A stretch of DNA of 64,000 nt, taken from assembly GCF_048541585.1 (NCBI RefSeq), contig NZ_CP183303.1, positions 3,315,733-3,379,732 on the forward strand, given 5' to 3'. Under the pieces are notes generated by a model. That model worked only from the letters and a program-made list of their open reading frames with translations, did not search any database and was not told where the DNA came from. Shown here in pieces: positions 53,145 to 62,567 of this stretch. The position numbers were made by a program, and so were the translations under genes. Origin of the DNA: Legionella_C sp048541585 (GTDB taxonomy: Bacteria; Pseudomonadota; Gammaproteobacteria; Legionellales; Legionellaceae). The first letter of the stretch is position 1, and each line of letters opens with the position of its first letter.

Positions 53145-54968
53145 TTATATTTCTAATTTTTGGGCAATCCCATGATTGAATTTCCCCCAGCTTAATTGAC
53201 GCAAAATTTGTTGCCCGTTATTTAAATAAAGCTGCCCACTATGATTATCAAGCCCTTTGTCAGGCGAGGCAATAAGTTGCTTTAATTGAGTAGATAAGGC
53301 ATAGCTATCCATTCCTAATGCATAAAGACGACTGTAGCTATTTAATTGTTCTGGCCATTTTTTATTAGGTGCTTGATAATTGAAAATCCAAGGCATATCA
53401 CAAAAAATTAATCCGTCTAGATCCTTATCTTCTTTTACATTTTTACTGCCGGCATAAACACTAGAAGTTGCATAAACTGGAATATCACCAGCAAAATAAT
53501 ACTTTAATAAAGGCATGATTTGGCGTGCTTTTGAAGGATAAGCAAGCAGAAAAATCATATCAAAATCTTGTCGTCGTTTGCTGGTTAAAGTAATTTCTTG
53601 GCCTGGTTTAACTTTATACTGTTTTTCTAGCGCATCATGCTGTGAAACACGTAAAAAGCGTCGGATAGCCTGATTTAAATCAGTAGTATTGTCATAAACT
53701 AAACGATCGATAACCTCACCACCTCTCTCTTCCCACTGACTAGTAAATGCAGAAGTTACTTCATGACCCCACATGCCAGCGAGTGAAATAATTAATACTT
53801 TATTTAACCCTTTTAAGCTTGCCTTGACAGCAACTTGTTTAGCCTCATCAACAGGCGATAAACTAAAATGATAAGTATTAATTAGATTGTTTATACTATT
53901 TAGAGCCGAAGTATTAATATCATTAAGTAGCAAGGTAGGGACTGGATGCTCTAGAGCGGCCACTTTCATAACTTCTGCTTTAGTTAAAGGGCCAACGATA
54001 TAATCAGCACCCTCTGTTAATGCACGTTGGTAAAGCTCTACGACGTCCTCTGCCGCTGTATCGTATATACGGACATTCATTTCATGCTCTAACTTACTAT
54101 TACTATAAGCAGCCATAAAACCATCTTGTATTGCATTACCAGGTCCTGCTAAGGGGCCACTTATAGGTAATAATAATGCTATTTGTTTAGGAGTTTTATA
54201 AGTAACCGGTTTACTAGGTAGCGATTTAGAATTTGTCTTTAAATAGTAAGCTAGCCATGTATTAGCTGGGTGACTTAGAAATTCTTGCTGCCATAAATTT
54301 ACTTTCTTTATTAAATTAGATTTACTGGCTTCTTTAACTGCTAAAACTAATTTCGCCCAGCCTTGTAATTCTAAATTATCTTCTGCCCCTGAAAGTGTCT
54401 TTAGTTCTGCTATAGGTAAATTTTTTAAAGCTACCCAAATTGCTTGTTGATTAGCTTGATGACTTTCTCTATTTGTTAATAAATGATTAAATTTTAAACG
54501 CTCATTCACGGCAGCAATCCTTTTACCTAATAATTCATAGGTATTGGCTAATGCCTCATGAAATTGTGCTTGATAAAAAATGGATAAACGTTTTGGATGT
54601 TGGACCACACTAAGTTCACGGATAGCTTCTGCAGGCTTATGCTTTAATAGAGCAATTTTAGCCAAGAGAATATTTTTTATATAGGTCTGCGTAGTTGATA
54701 ATTGCTCAGTCTGAGCTAAAATAGCCTCAGCTTGCTGCCATTTCCCAGTAAAAAATGACTGTCCTGCTGCCATGATTAACATAGTTTGTTTTTCATTACC
54801 ATCTTGATCTTCGGCCATGGCTAAATAGCTATTAGCAGATTGAGTAAAAGGTAGCGTCTTAACCAGTGTCATGCTGACTGTGTTTTCAGAAACTTTTGTA
54901 CAATAGGTAAAAAAAATACTTGATATGACAAGGCAACTTAGCTTAAAAACCAAGAATTTCGGTCGCAT
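53145..54968 (-). CDS. lpoA: Penicillin-binding protein activator LpoA
   Basis: Outer-membrane lipoprotein that activates PBP1a. The 607-residue protein has a signal sequence ending in a lipobox FFTYC (cysteine 23; an unusual Tyr at -1), an N-terminal TPR-like half (about 45-250), and a C-terminal periplasmic-binding-like domain from about 265 (IALLLPISGPLAGPGNAIQDGF). E. coli LpoA is 678 aa, so this is slightly short. It diverges from rsmI with a 39-base gap. Confidence 0.9.
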   Translation of the reverse strand: MRPKFLVFKLSCLVISSIFFTYCTKVSENTVSMTLVKTLPFTQSANSYLAMAEDQDGNEKQTMLIMAAGQSFFTGKWQQAEAILAQTEQLSTTQTYIKNILLAKIALLKHKPAEAIRELSVVQHPKRLSIFYQAQFHEALANTYELLGKRIAAVNERLKFNHLLTNRESHQANQQAIWVALKNLPIAELKTLSGAEDNLELQGWAKLVLAVKEASKSNLIKKVNLWQQEFLSHPANTWLAYYLKTNSKSLPSKPVTYKTPKQIALLLPISGPLAGPGNAIQDGFMAAYSNSKLEHEMNVRIYDTAAEDVVELYQRALTEGADYIVGPLTKAEVMKVAALEHPVPTLLLNDINTSALNSINNLINTYHFSLSPVDEAKQVAVKASLKGLNKVLIISLAGMWGHEVTSAFTSQWEERGGEVIDRLVYDNTTDLNQAIRRFLRVSQHDALEKQYKVKPGQEITLTSKRRQDFDMIFLLAYPSKARQIMPLLKYYFAGDIPVYATSSVYAGSKNVKEDKDLDGLIFCDMPWIFNYQAPNKKWPEQLNSYSRLYALGMDSYALSTQLKQLIASPDKGLDNHSGQLYLNNGQQILRQLSWGKFNHGIAQKLEI

Positions 54969-55007
54969 ACGAAATGTCCAAATCGCAAGAACGCAATAGG
55001 ATAAACG

Positions 55008-55859
55008 ATGGATAATGCTTCATCAACTAATTATGGCATACTTTATATTGTAGCCACACCCATAGGTAATTTAGATGATATTAGTCAACGAGCTATTAAC
55101 ACCTTAAGCATTGTTGACGCTATTTTAGCTGAAGATACACGTCATTCTCTACCTTTACTAACTGCCCTTGGAATTAATAAACCTTTATGGTCTTTTCATG
55201 AGCATAATGAAAATGAAAAAAGTAAAATAATTTTAAGTGCTTTAAAAAAAGGCCAAAGTTTTGCCTTAATCAGTGACGCAGGGACCCCTCTTATTAGCGA
55301 TCCAGGCTTTTTATTAGTCAAACTAGCTAGGCAAGCTGGTATACAGGTAACTCCCATTCCGGGACCTTGTGCTTTAATTACCGCACTTTGCGCAGCTGGG
55401 ATTCCTTGTGATAACTTTTTATTTATTGGATTTTTACCTGCTAAACAAAAAGCTCGTTTAACAGAGCTAACCTCTTTATCGCAGCGTGAATATACCGTCG
55501 TACTTTATGAATCAACTCATCGAATCCTAGATTGTATTAATACAATTATAGATGTTTATGGTAATGAGTATGAATTTGTACTTGCTAAAGAACTCACTAA
55601 GACGTTTGAACATTTTATTCATGCTAATGGTAACACTATTAAAGCTTGGCTCCTTGAGAATGCAGCACATGTAAAAGGAGAATTTGTTCTTATTTTACCT
55701 GCAAGAATAATAATTAAAGCAGATACGGAAGATAGGAAGTTATTAACCATTTTACTTAACGAGTTACCACTAAAATTAGCCGTTAAGATTGCTAGCTCAC
55801 TTTCATCCACAGCTAAAAATGATTTATATAAGCTGGCTTTAGAGTTACAAAATAAATAG
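55008..55859 (+). CDS. rsmI: 16S rRNA (cytidine1402-2'-O)-methyltransferase RsmI
   Basis: SAM-dependent methyltransferase of the tetrapyrrole methylase fold acting on C1402 of 16S rRNA in the ribosomal P site. The 283 residues have VATPIGNLDDIS (15-26), DAGTPLISDPGF near 88-99 and PGPCALITALCAAGIP near 118-133. An AGGA site precedes the ATG. Divergent from lpoA, as in E. coli (yraL/yraM). A perfect hairpin terminator follows. Confidence 0.95.
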   Translation: MDNASSTNYGILYIVATPIGNLDDISQRAINTLSIVDAILAEDTRHSLPLLTALGINKPLWSFHEHNENEKSKIILSALKKGQSFALISDAGTPLISDPGFLLVKLARQAGIQVTPIPGPCALITALCAAGIPCDNFLFIGFLPAKQKARLTELTSLSQREYTVVLYESTHRILDCINTIIDVYGNEYEFVLAKELTKTFEHFIHANGNTIKAWLLENAAHVKGEFVLILPARIIIKADTEDRKLLTILLNELPLKLAVKIASSLSSTAKNDLYKLALELQNK

Positions 55860-55864
55860 TAAAC

Positions 55865-55897
55865 GTAAGTTGGGCTAAGGCCCAACTTACAAATTTT
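55865..55897 (+). terminator. Intrinsic terminator after rsmI
   Basis: GTAAGTTGGGC and GCCCAACTTAC form a perfect 11-base stem with a TAAG tetraloop, followed by AAATTTT. Confidence 0.88.
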
Positions 55898-55949
55898 CTG
55901 AAGTCTATTAGCTATAATTTAATTATGGTAAATAGTTTAAGATAAAATT

Positions 55950-57011
55950 ATGCCTCTGATAAAAAAAACCGGTTTTATGCTCGTTTTTTTATTAGTTTTC
56001 TTGCCTTTCCTAGGTTATCTATTAGGCGGTATTTATAATTTTTTACCCGTCATTACCTTATTTATTGTTGTGCCTTTTATCGATTATCTATTTCAAGATT
56101 CCTATAATCCAAATCAAATCCAAGAGCAAGCTCTTAAACAAACATCTTATTTTAAGGCTATCATTTTAATTTATGTACCAATACAAATTATTTTTCTCTC
56201 CACAGCACTTTATCTTGTTAGTACACATCAATTACTTTGGTATGAATGGATTGGTTTTTGTGTGTCAATTGGTATTTTAACAGGTGGGATTGGTATTAAT
56301 CTTGCGCATGAATTAATGCATAAAAATACCCCTTTAGAACAATTTTTAAGTAAAGTATTATTAGTTATGGTCTTTTATGGCCATTTTATGATTGAACATG
56401 TTCGTGGTCACCATATCTGGGTTGGTACACCACATGATCCAGTTACCGCTAAGTTTGGCGAGAATTTTTATCAATATTTGCCAAAGGCTGTTATAAATTC
56501 TTTCATTTCAGCATTCAAAATCGAAAAAAAACGTCTAGAGAGAAGTAAACAATCTGTTTATAGTTTACATAACGAGTTTTGGTGGATTATTTTTTCTCCT
56601 TTACTGATAAGCCTTATTTGTTATTTATTAGGTGGGTGGTCTCCTTTATTATTTTTTATTGGACAAGCCATGGTGGCGATTTTTATTTTAGAAATTGTTA
56701 ATTATATCGAACATTATGGCTTAGAAAGACAAAAATTAGCTAACGGCCAATATGAAAAGGTTTCCTTTCATCACTCTTGGAATGCTAATCATTGGCTAAG
56801 CAATGTTTTACTATTTCAGCTTCAGCGCCATGCTGATCATCACTTATATGGCGCTAAACCTTATCAAATGTTAAAGCATATAGATGAAAGTCCTCAACTA
56901 CCCGCAGGTTATTTAGGGATGATGTTTTTAGCTTTAATACCGCCTATTTGGCATAAAGTAATCGATAAGCGAGTTTTAGATTACCGGAATAAATATAACA
57001 TTAATCTTTAA
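55950..57011 (+). CDS. Alkane 1-monooxygenase (AlkB) family di-iron membrane protein
   Basis: A 353-residue protein with about six membrane helices and the histidine boxes of AlkB/membrane fatty acid desaturases: HELMH (120-124), EHVRGHH (150-155), NYIEHYG (His255) and LQRHADHH (291-298). The sequence signature EHxRGHHxWVGTPHDP is AlkB-like. It would insert oxygen into a terminal C-H bond using rubredoxin as electron donor, but no rubredoxin or rubredoxin reductase gene occurs here. Length is somewhat shorter than Pseudomonas AlkB (about 400). Substrate is unknown; lipid or fatty acid hydroxylation is also possible. Confidence 0.85.
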   Translation: MPLIKKTGFMLVFLLVFLPFLGYLLGGIYNFLPVITLFIVVPFIDYLFQDSYNPNQIQEQALKQTSYFKAIILIYVPIQIIFLSTALYLVSTHQLLWYEWIGFCVSIGILTGGIGINLAHELMHKNTPLEQFLSKVLLVMVFYGHFMIEHVRGHHIWVGTPHDPVTAKFGENFYQYLPKAVINSFISAFKIEKKRLERSKQSVYSLHNEFWWIIFSPLLISLICYLLGGWSPLLFFIGQAMVAIFILEIVNYIEHYGLERQKLANGQYEKVSFHHSWNANHWLSNVLLFQLQRHADHHLYGAKPYQMLKHIDESPQLPAGYLGMMFLALIPPIWHKVIDKRVLDYRNKYNINL

Positions 57012-57036
57012 CTCGCTTTACTAGATAAGAATTCTA

Positions 57037-58647
57037 TTATGGGTTATAGCAAATAGAAAACCCATGGTGTTCATCATCTTCTGACTCTTTGACTTTATCT
57101 TCACCTTTTGGCTTAACTTCACTTTGAAGTTCTAATAGATTAACTGTTGGTTTAGTAGCTTTGTGTTTTTCATAGGCTTCATATAATTTATAAGTCATAT
57201 AAACTGCAGTAAATACTAAAGCAGCTTCCCAACAAATGGCAAACATTGTAATAGTAAGAGCAGGTAAAACGGCATTTTTAGCTATAGTTAATATAAAATC
57301 ATTACGCGCATCTTGATAATCTTTTAGTGCTATCGCTAACGATGCTTCACCAGCATTATCAACTTGAGCTTGTATAAACCTTAATTTTTTATCCTTATAT
57401 TGATTGTAAGAGGAATCGGATAAATACATTGCTGCAGCAACTGTACAGGCAGCATAAGCCACTGGTACTAGCACTGGAAAACCTACAACCATAGCAGCGC
57501 TAAAACCTGCTGCAAATAGTACTGCTGCTGCCGTATTAAATAAAAAAGTTGCATTACTGGCTTGCCAAGTTAACTCGAGTTCCTGTTGCTGCGCTTTAAT
57601 TAAATCACAATGCTTTTTTAAATTAAGAATTTCATTTTTGTTATCAGCGTTAATTAACAAATTTTCATAATGATTTAATTCTTCCTTATATTCAGCCTTT
57701 TTTAGTAAATACTCTCGTTCAGCAAGATGGCGGCGCCAAAGCAATAACGCGACGTCAAATAATAAAAAGCCTGCAGTAATCCATCCAGCTGTCGTAGCAG
57801 GAATATGAGAAAACTCATTGAAATTAGTTAAAGCGTTGACGGTTCCCCAGACAAAATCATTTAAAAATTCAGGATGGCGCTTAGAAAGCTCTTTAGTAAA
57901 TCGTTGCCAAGTAGTGAATTCTTTTTCAGCATCCGAAGGTACAAAAGTGTGCTTAATTAACGTCCCCGCATTGATAATAAAACGTGAGGCAAAAAATCCA
58001 ACGCTTAGGAAACGAAGGACTTCATTGGGGATCTCAAGTTGTTTAACAACATTATCGACATCAATTGGCCTATTTATCCATTTACTTAATAATTCTAATA
58101 ATTGAGTATTTTTAGCTAAATGCTGAAAAGATCTGGTTAATGTTAAGCGGCAAAATGTCCAATAAAGACGATATAGATTTAAAAGACCAATCTCACCACG
58201 AAGTTTAGAAGCGTGAGCAACACTGGTAGTCATTTCTTTCAAATCACTGCCAACTTTTTCACCTAATTTTTTAACAAAGCCTGCTGATTTAGTTTGTGTA
58301 GTTTCTATACTTGTACTTTGTCCTCCTAGTCTCGATGCAATTTGCTTGCGAAGTTTGCAATATTCCTCAACTTTTGCAGGCTGTCTATAATCTAAATAAT
58401 ACGCTTCAAGCATTGCACAACAGTAGTAACAATAAAGCCAAAATTCTTCCTGTTTATCTTTATCTTTACTTAAAACAGCATAAAGTTGTTTAAATTCCTG
58501 CTCAATTAAATTTTTGTTATCAGATAGAAACTTAAAGCTTTTTTCTTTTGCACGCCTTTCAATCTGCGCAATTGAACCAGCAGAGTTAGTTTGAAAGAAA
58601 TTATATTTATCATCGCGAAAAGCTGCATATTGTTTTGAAAAAGGCAT
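57037..58647 (-). CDS. Coiled-coil membrane protein, effector candidate (paralogue of 37,304 gene)
   Basis: A 536-residue protein whose block 245-322 (WQRFTKEL ... FLNDFVWGTVNAL ... AGFLLFDVALLLWRRH, then a charged helix) aligns with residues 274-345 of the 37,304 gene product. After it come a coiled coil (about 310-355), two hydrophobic segments (about 362-405), a short charged helix, one or two more membrane segments (about 455-482) and a Lys/Glu-rich tail. It lacks the longer N-terminal half and second coiled coil of the paralogue. No family is recognised; a Dot/Icm role is inferred from architecture only. It is convergent with the AlkB-like gene. Confidence 0.62.
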   Translation of the reverse strand: MPFSKQYAAFRDDKYNFFQTNSAGSIAQIERRAKEKSFKFLSDNKNLIEQEFKQLYAVLSKDKDKQEEFWLYCYYCCAMLEAYYLDYRQPAKVEEYCKLRKQIASRLGGQSTSIETTQTKSAGFVKKLGEKVGSDLKEMTTSVAHASKLRGEIGLLNLYRLYWTFCRLTLTRSFQHLAKNTQLLELLSKWINRPIDVDNVVKQLEIPNEVLRFLSVGFFASRFIINAGTLIKHTFVPSDAEKEFTTWQRFTKELSKRHPEFLNDFVWGTVNALTNFNEFSHIPATTAGWITAGFLLFDVALLLWRRHLAEREYLLKKAEYKEELNHYENLLINADNKNEILNLKKHCDLIKAQQQELELTWQASNATFLFNTAAAVLFAAGFSAAMVVGFPVLVPVAYAACTVAAAMYLSDSSYNQYKDKKLRFIQAQVDNAGEASLAIALKDYQDARNDFILTIAKNAVLPALTITMFAICWEAALVFTAVYMTYKLYEAYEKHKATKPTVNLLELQSEVKPKGEDKVKESEDDEHHGFSICYNP

Positions 58648-58840
58648 GATTCAGTCCAAACAAAAAAAGAACAATAAGTTAATAAAAATACAAACTTAAC
58701 ATTGTTTCGGAGTACAAACAATAACTTTCTGTATTTTTATTTTTCACTTTGATTTATTGATAGCAAGCGACGAATCAAAATACCTTTTCAACAAAAATAG
58801 ATACAATTTTTTGATAATTAAAACGCTTTTAAAAATAAAT

Positions 58841-60187
58841 TTATTTTCCGATGCAGAAACTTGAAAAAATCTTTCCTAATAAATCGTCTGAAGTAAATTC
58901 ACCAGTGATTTCACATAAACTTTGATGAGCAAGCCGTAAATCTTCAGCTAATAATTCACCTGCGCGCATATCAATTAACTGCTTTTCTCCATTTAATAAA
59001 AATTCTTTTGCCCTATCAAGCGCATCTAGATGTCTACGACGAGCAAGAAATTGCCCCTCATTTGGCTGAAAACCAACTATTGATTTAATTTTACTAATTA
59101 ATAAATCAATACCTACACCTAACTTTGCTGATAAATAGACTGTATTAATTTCCTGCTTCGCTTGTTCATTAACTAAGTCAATTTTATTAAAAACTGTAAT
59201 TACAGGAATTTTAGCTGGAAGGCGAGCTAATATTGCCTTGTTAAGTTCAAGTTCACTGCCTTTATTTTTAATATCTGTTAATAATAAAACGCAATCAGCT
59301 TGGCTAACTTCTTGCCAAGCACGTCTAATACCTTCTTGTTCGATTATATCCGTACTCTCTCTTAAGCCGGCAGTATCAATTAGGTGAACAGGTAAATCAT
59401 CTAATAGGATATACTCACGCATAACATCACGTGTAGTACCTGCAATTTCGGTCACAATAGCTACTTCGCGGCCCGCTAGTTGATTAATTAAGGTAGATTT
59501 TCCTGCATTAGGTTTACCTACAATTACAATAGATAAGCCTTCACGCAGCATTGCTCCTTGTGAAGCATTTTGACGTAATACCGTAAGATTACTAATAATT
59601 TCATCAAGTAACATTGCTACTTTACCATCGCCTAAAAAATCAATTTCCTCTTCCGGGAAATCAATTGCAGCTTCTACATAGAGTCGTAAATTAATAATTT
59701 GCTCATTAAGTTGATTTATGCGTTTGGAAAAATCACCTTGTAGTGAGCGAACAGCCATGCGTGCTGCCGTCATTGAACTAGCGTGAATTAAATCTGCAAT
59801 TGCTTCAGCTTGCGCTAAATCAATTTTATCGTTTAAAAAAGCACGTTCTGAAAATTCCCCGGGTCTTGCTAAACGAGCCCCATAGGCAATACTTTCTTGT
59901 AATAGATAATCTAAAATAATAGGAGCTCCGTGCCCTTGCAACTCTATTACATCTTCACCTGTAAACGAATGAGGTGCGTTAAAATAAATAAGGATACCAC
60001 TGTCAATTAGTTGGTCTTGTTTATCGAAAAAGTTGGTATAGATGGTTTGACGTGGCCTTAAGTTTTTTTTCTTCGTTAACTGCTCGCCAATGAAATAGGC
60101 TAACGGCCCTGAAATCCTTATTATTCCTACTCCACCACGGCCAGGTGGAGTAGCTATTGCAACAATCGTATCTTGAAATTCACTCAT
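58841..60187 (-). CDS. mnmE: tRNA uridine-5-carboxymethylaminomethyl modification GTPase MnmE
   Basis: GTPase that with MnmG modifies U34 of tRNAs. The 448 residues comprise the N-terminal folate-binding domain (DTIVAIATPPGRGGVGIIRISG), a G domain with GKPNAGKST at 224-232 and DTAGLRES near 268, and the conserved C-terminal CIGK whose cysteine (445) is essential. It overlaps yidC by four bases, the last gene of the rpmH-mnmE run. mnmG is not in this window. Confidence 0.97.
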   Translation of the reverse strand: MSEFQDTIVAIATPPGRGGVGIIRISGPLAYFIGEQLTKKKNLRPRQTIYTNFFDKQDQLIDSGILIYFNAPHSFTGEDVIELQGHGAPIILDYLLQESIAYGARLARPGEFSERAFLNDKIDLAQAEAIADLIHASSMTAARMAVRSLQGDFSKRINQLNEQIINLRLYVEAAIDFPEEEIDFLGDGKVAMLLDEIISNLTVLRQNASQGAMLREGLSIVIVGKPNAGKSTLINQLAGREVAIVTEIAGTTRDVMREYILLDDLPVHLIDTAGLRESTDIIEQEGIRRAWQEVSQADCVLLLTDIKNKGSELELNKAILARLPAKIPVITVFNKIDLVNEQAKQEINTVYLSAKLGVGIDLLISKIKSIVGFQPNEGQFLARRRHLDALDRAKEFLLNGEKQLIDMRAGELLAEDLRLAHQSLCEITGEFTSDDLLGKIFSSFCIGK

Positions 60188-61872
60188 TTCGCCGTCATAA
60201 GCTGCTTCTTAGAAGTAGGTCTATCGTCACTGTATTTACGAGTAATATACCATTGCTGCAAAATTGATAAGGTATTATTAACAATCCAATACAATACCAA
60301 GCCAGCGGGGAAATTCCAAAACAAAGCTGTAAAAACAATAGGCAATAGCATCATAACCTTCGCCTGCATAGGATCAGGCGGAGCCGGATTTAAGCGTTGC
60401 TGTATCAACATAGTCACACCCATAATAATAGGTAGCACATGATAAGGATCTGCAGCAGCTAAATCTTTAATCCAAAATATAAAAGGTGCCTGTCTAAGTT
60501 CAACACTTTCTAATAAAACCCAATATAAAGCAATAAATACTGGAATTTGCACTATGATAGGTAAACAACCACCGAAAGGATTTACCTTTTCTTGTTTATA
60601 CAACTCCATTGTAGCTTGGCTGATTTTTGCTTTATCATCGCCATACCGTTCACGTAATGCCTGTAGTTTCGGTTGTAGTTTTCGCATATTTGCCATCGAT
60701 TTATAACTTGTGGCAGATAGCTTAAAAAAGGCTAACTTAATCAGTATAGTTACCAAAATGATAGACCACCCCCAGTTACCTACTACGGAGTGAATAGCTT
60801 TCATCAGTGAAAATAGAGCTGAAGATACAAACCACAGCCACCCATAATCAACTGTTAAATCTAAACCAGGTGCTATCGCCTTTAAGGTACTGGTAATTTC
60901 TGGCCCAATATACAATTTAGAATCTAAAGTTTTTGTTTCACCAGGCTTAATAACTATAGGTTGGCTAACTGCCCCAATAGTATAATCATCATTGGCATTG
61001 CGCGTATAAATTAAACTTTTACTGTTAGCCTGTGGTATCCATGCACTTAGAAAATAGTGCTGTTGCATAGCTATCCAACCGCCTGTTACATCAACATTAA
61101 GGTTGTTTTTGGTCATATCTTTAAAGCTTACTTTCTTATAGCGAGTATGTTCTGGATTTGAATAAGAAGCACCCGTATAAGAACCCACATGAAATAAACT
61201 AGATTGATCTTCGGTAGGTTGAGTACGAACCAATTGCGTATTTATATAACCACGCCAATCTTGTTGACCTTTATTTAAAATTTGATAGTTAACTTGGATA
61301 AGATAACTGCCTTGCGTAAAAATAAAATTCTTAACAACTTCTAAGCCCGTGTCCGTTTGCCCTGTAAGAGTAACCACTAATTGCTTTTGATTAGGGCCAA
61401 GCTCATAGTGTTGCATAGCTGATTTATAATTAACTTTAAGGTTTTCAACACTGCCATTTGTATTAACAACAAGGCTACTATTGGCCGTATAGCGTTGATT
61501 ATTTTTATCATAAAGTAATGTTATAGGGGTTTGAGGTTGGTCTACACTGACGGAATAGTTCAATAATTGCGCCTGTGTAATATCACCAAAATTACTATCA
61601 ATAGCAACTGACAACACATCTGTTTTAACCTCAATAGGTTTTGAAGTAGTTGGAGAAACTAATTGCTGACTGGTAATTTGATTTGAATCATTTAAATTAG
61701 GGGTATGAGTGGAATCAACATTAGGCAATAAATTATTTTTACTATTTTTGTTTGCATTACTAGTAGAAGTTATTGTAATTGGTTTATTCGGATAATCTTG
61801 CTGCCAAGAAGACCATAAAGAATAAATAACTAGTGCAAGCACTGAATATAATACAACACGTCGAATATCCAT
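60184..61872 (-). CDS. yidC: Membrane protein insertase YidC
   Basis: Inserts and folds inner-membrane proteins alone or with Sec. The 562 residues include an N-terminal membrane anchor (RRVVLYSVLALVIYSLW), a large periplasmic beta domain (about 60-340), and the conserved C-terminal helices with the hydrophilic-groove arginine in MANMRKLQPKL and FGGCLPIIVQIPVFIALYWVL. The ATG (61872) overlaps the yidD TGA. Atp subunits c and a in this window are classical YidC substrates. Confidence 0.97.
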   Translation of the reverse strand: MDIRRVVLYSVLALVIYSLWSSWQQDYPNKPITITSTSNANKNSKNNLLPNVDSTHTPNLNDSNQITSQQLVSPTTSKPIEVKTDVLSVAIDSNFGDITQAQLLNYSVSVDQPQTPITLLYDKNNQRYTANSSLVVNTNGSVENLKVNYKSAMQHYELGPNQKQLVVTLTGQTDTGLEVVKNFIFTQGSYLIQVNYQILNKGQQDWRGYINTQLVRTQPTEDQSSLFHVGSYTGASYSNPEHTRYKKVSFKDMTKNNLNVDVTGGWIAMQQHYFLSAWIPQANSKSLIYTRNANDDYTIGAVSQPIVIKPGETKTLDSKLYIGPEITSTLKAIAPGLDLTVDYGWLWFVSSALFSLMKAIHSVVGNWGWSIILVTILIKLAFFKLSATSYKSMANMRKLQPKLQALRERYGDDKAKISQATMELYKQEKVNPFGGCLPIIVQIPVFIALYWVLLESVELRQAPFIFWIKDLAAADPYHVLPIIMGVTMLIQQRLNPAPPDPMQAKVMMLLPIVFTALFWNFPAGLVLYWIVNNTLSILQQWYITRKYSDDRPTSKKQLMTAK

Positions 61873-62120
61873 CAAGATTTCTCTTCATTATGTAACACTG
61901 GATCGTACCCTCCTGCTGACCATGGATGGCAACGGAGTAAACGACAAAACATTAACTTTATACCCTTAAAAACACCAAAATGATTAATTGCTAATAATGC
62001 ATATTCCGAACAGCTAGGATAATAGCGGCAACAGGGTCTCATTACGGGGCGAATAAATAATCGATAAACGACTATAGGAAAACATGTCAATTGGCGTAGG
62101 AAGCATTTAATTTTTTCCAT
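61872..62120 (-). CDS. yidD: Membrane protein insertion efficiency factor YidD
   Basis: An 82-residue small inner-membrane-associated protein between rnpA and yidC. The conserved core is YRLFIRPVMRPCCRYYPSCSEYA and CHPWSAGGYDPVLH. It overlaps yidC by one base and the end of rnpA by 34 bases, so all are co-translated. Confidence 0.95.
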   Translation of the reverse strand: MEKIKCFLRQLTCFPIVVYRLFIRPVMRPCCRYYPSCSEYALLAINHFGVFKGIKLMFCRLLRCHPWSAGGYDPVLHNEEKS

Positions 62121-62431
62121 GCATACCCTAAATGTTCAATAATTAACTTATTTTCGACTTTTCCTGCCCCGTGTCTTGCTAAAAAAACGATATCTACCGC
62201 AGGTAAATGTTGGGTGCGAAAATTTTCCCGCACTAAACGCTTTAGTCTATTTCGTTGATACGCTTTTGTTATTTTTTTCTTCGCCAAGGCAAGCCCTAAT
62301 CTTGCATAACCCAAAGAATTTTGCCGATATAAAATTACAAATTCAGGAGTTATAACTTTTTTGGCTTGAGCAAATACATAATCATAATCACCTTTAGTGA
62401 TTAAGCGTCTTTTTTTGTCAAAACCATACAC
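62087..62431 (-). CDS. rnpA: Ribonuclease P protein component
   Basis: Protein subunit of RNase P. I prefer the GTG at 62431 (MYGFDKKRRLITKGDY), giving 114 residues (E. coli 119), because the family starts at this residue. The in-frame ATG at 62464 would add 11 residues that overlap rpmH by 32 bases. Motif: KKKITKAYQRNRLKRLVRE (RNR box) and a hydrophobic PAVDIVFLARHG strand. Confidence 0.94.
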   Translation of the reverse strand: MYGFDKKRRLITKGDYDYVFAQAKKVITPEFVILYRQNSLGYARLGLALAKKKITKAYQRNRLKRLVRENFRTQHLPAVDIVFLARHGAGKVENKLIIEHLGYAWKKLNASYAN

Positions 62432-62432
62432 A

Positions 62433-62567
62433 CTAAGCTGATAAGCGCTTACGACCCTTTGCACGACGGCGTTTTAATACTAAACGGCCACCACGTGTTG
62501 CCATACGTTGGCGAAATCCATGATCGCGTTTGCGTTTTAGCTTACTAGGCTGATATGTGCGCTTCAT
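62433..62567 (-). CDS. rpmH: 50S ribosomal protein L34
   Basis: A 44-residue, Arg/Lys-rich protein with MKRTYQPSKLKRKR at the N-terminus and RMATRGGRLVLKRRRAKGRKRLSA at the C-terminus; the most conserved marker of the origin-proximal block. The start codon follows AGTAGG, and a clean promoter lies 35 bases upstream. It precedes rnpA with a 1-base gap. Confidence 0.97.
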   Translation of the reverse strand: MKRTYQPSKLKRKRDHGFRQRMATRGGRLVLKRRRAKGRKRLSA

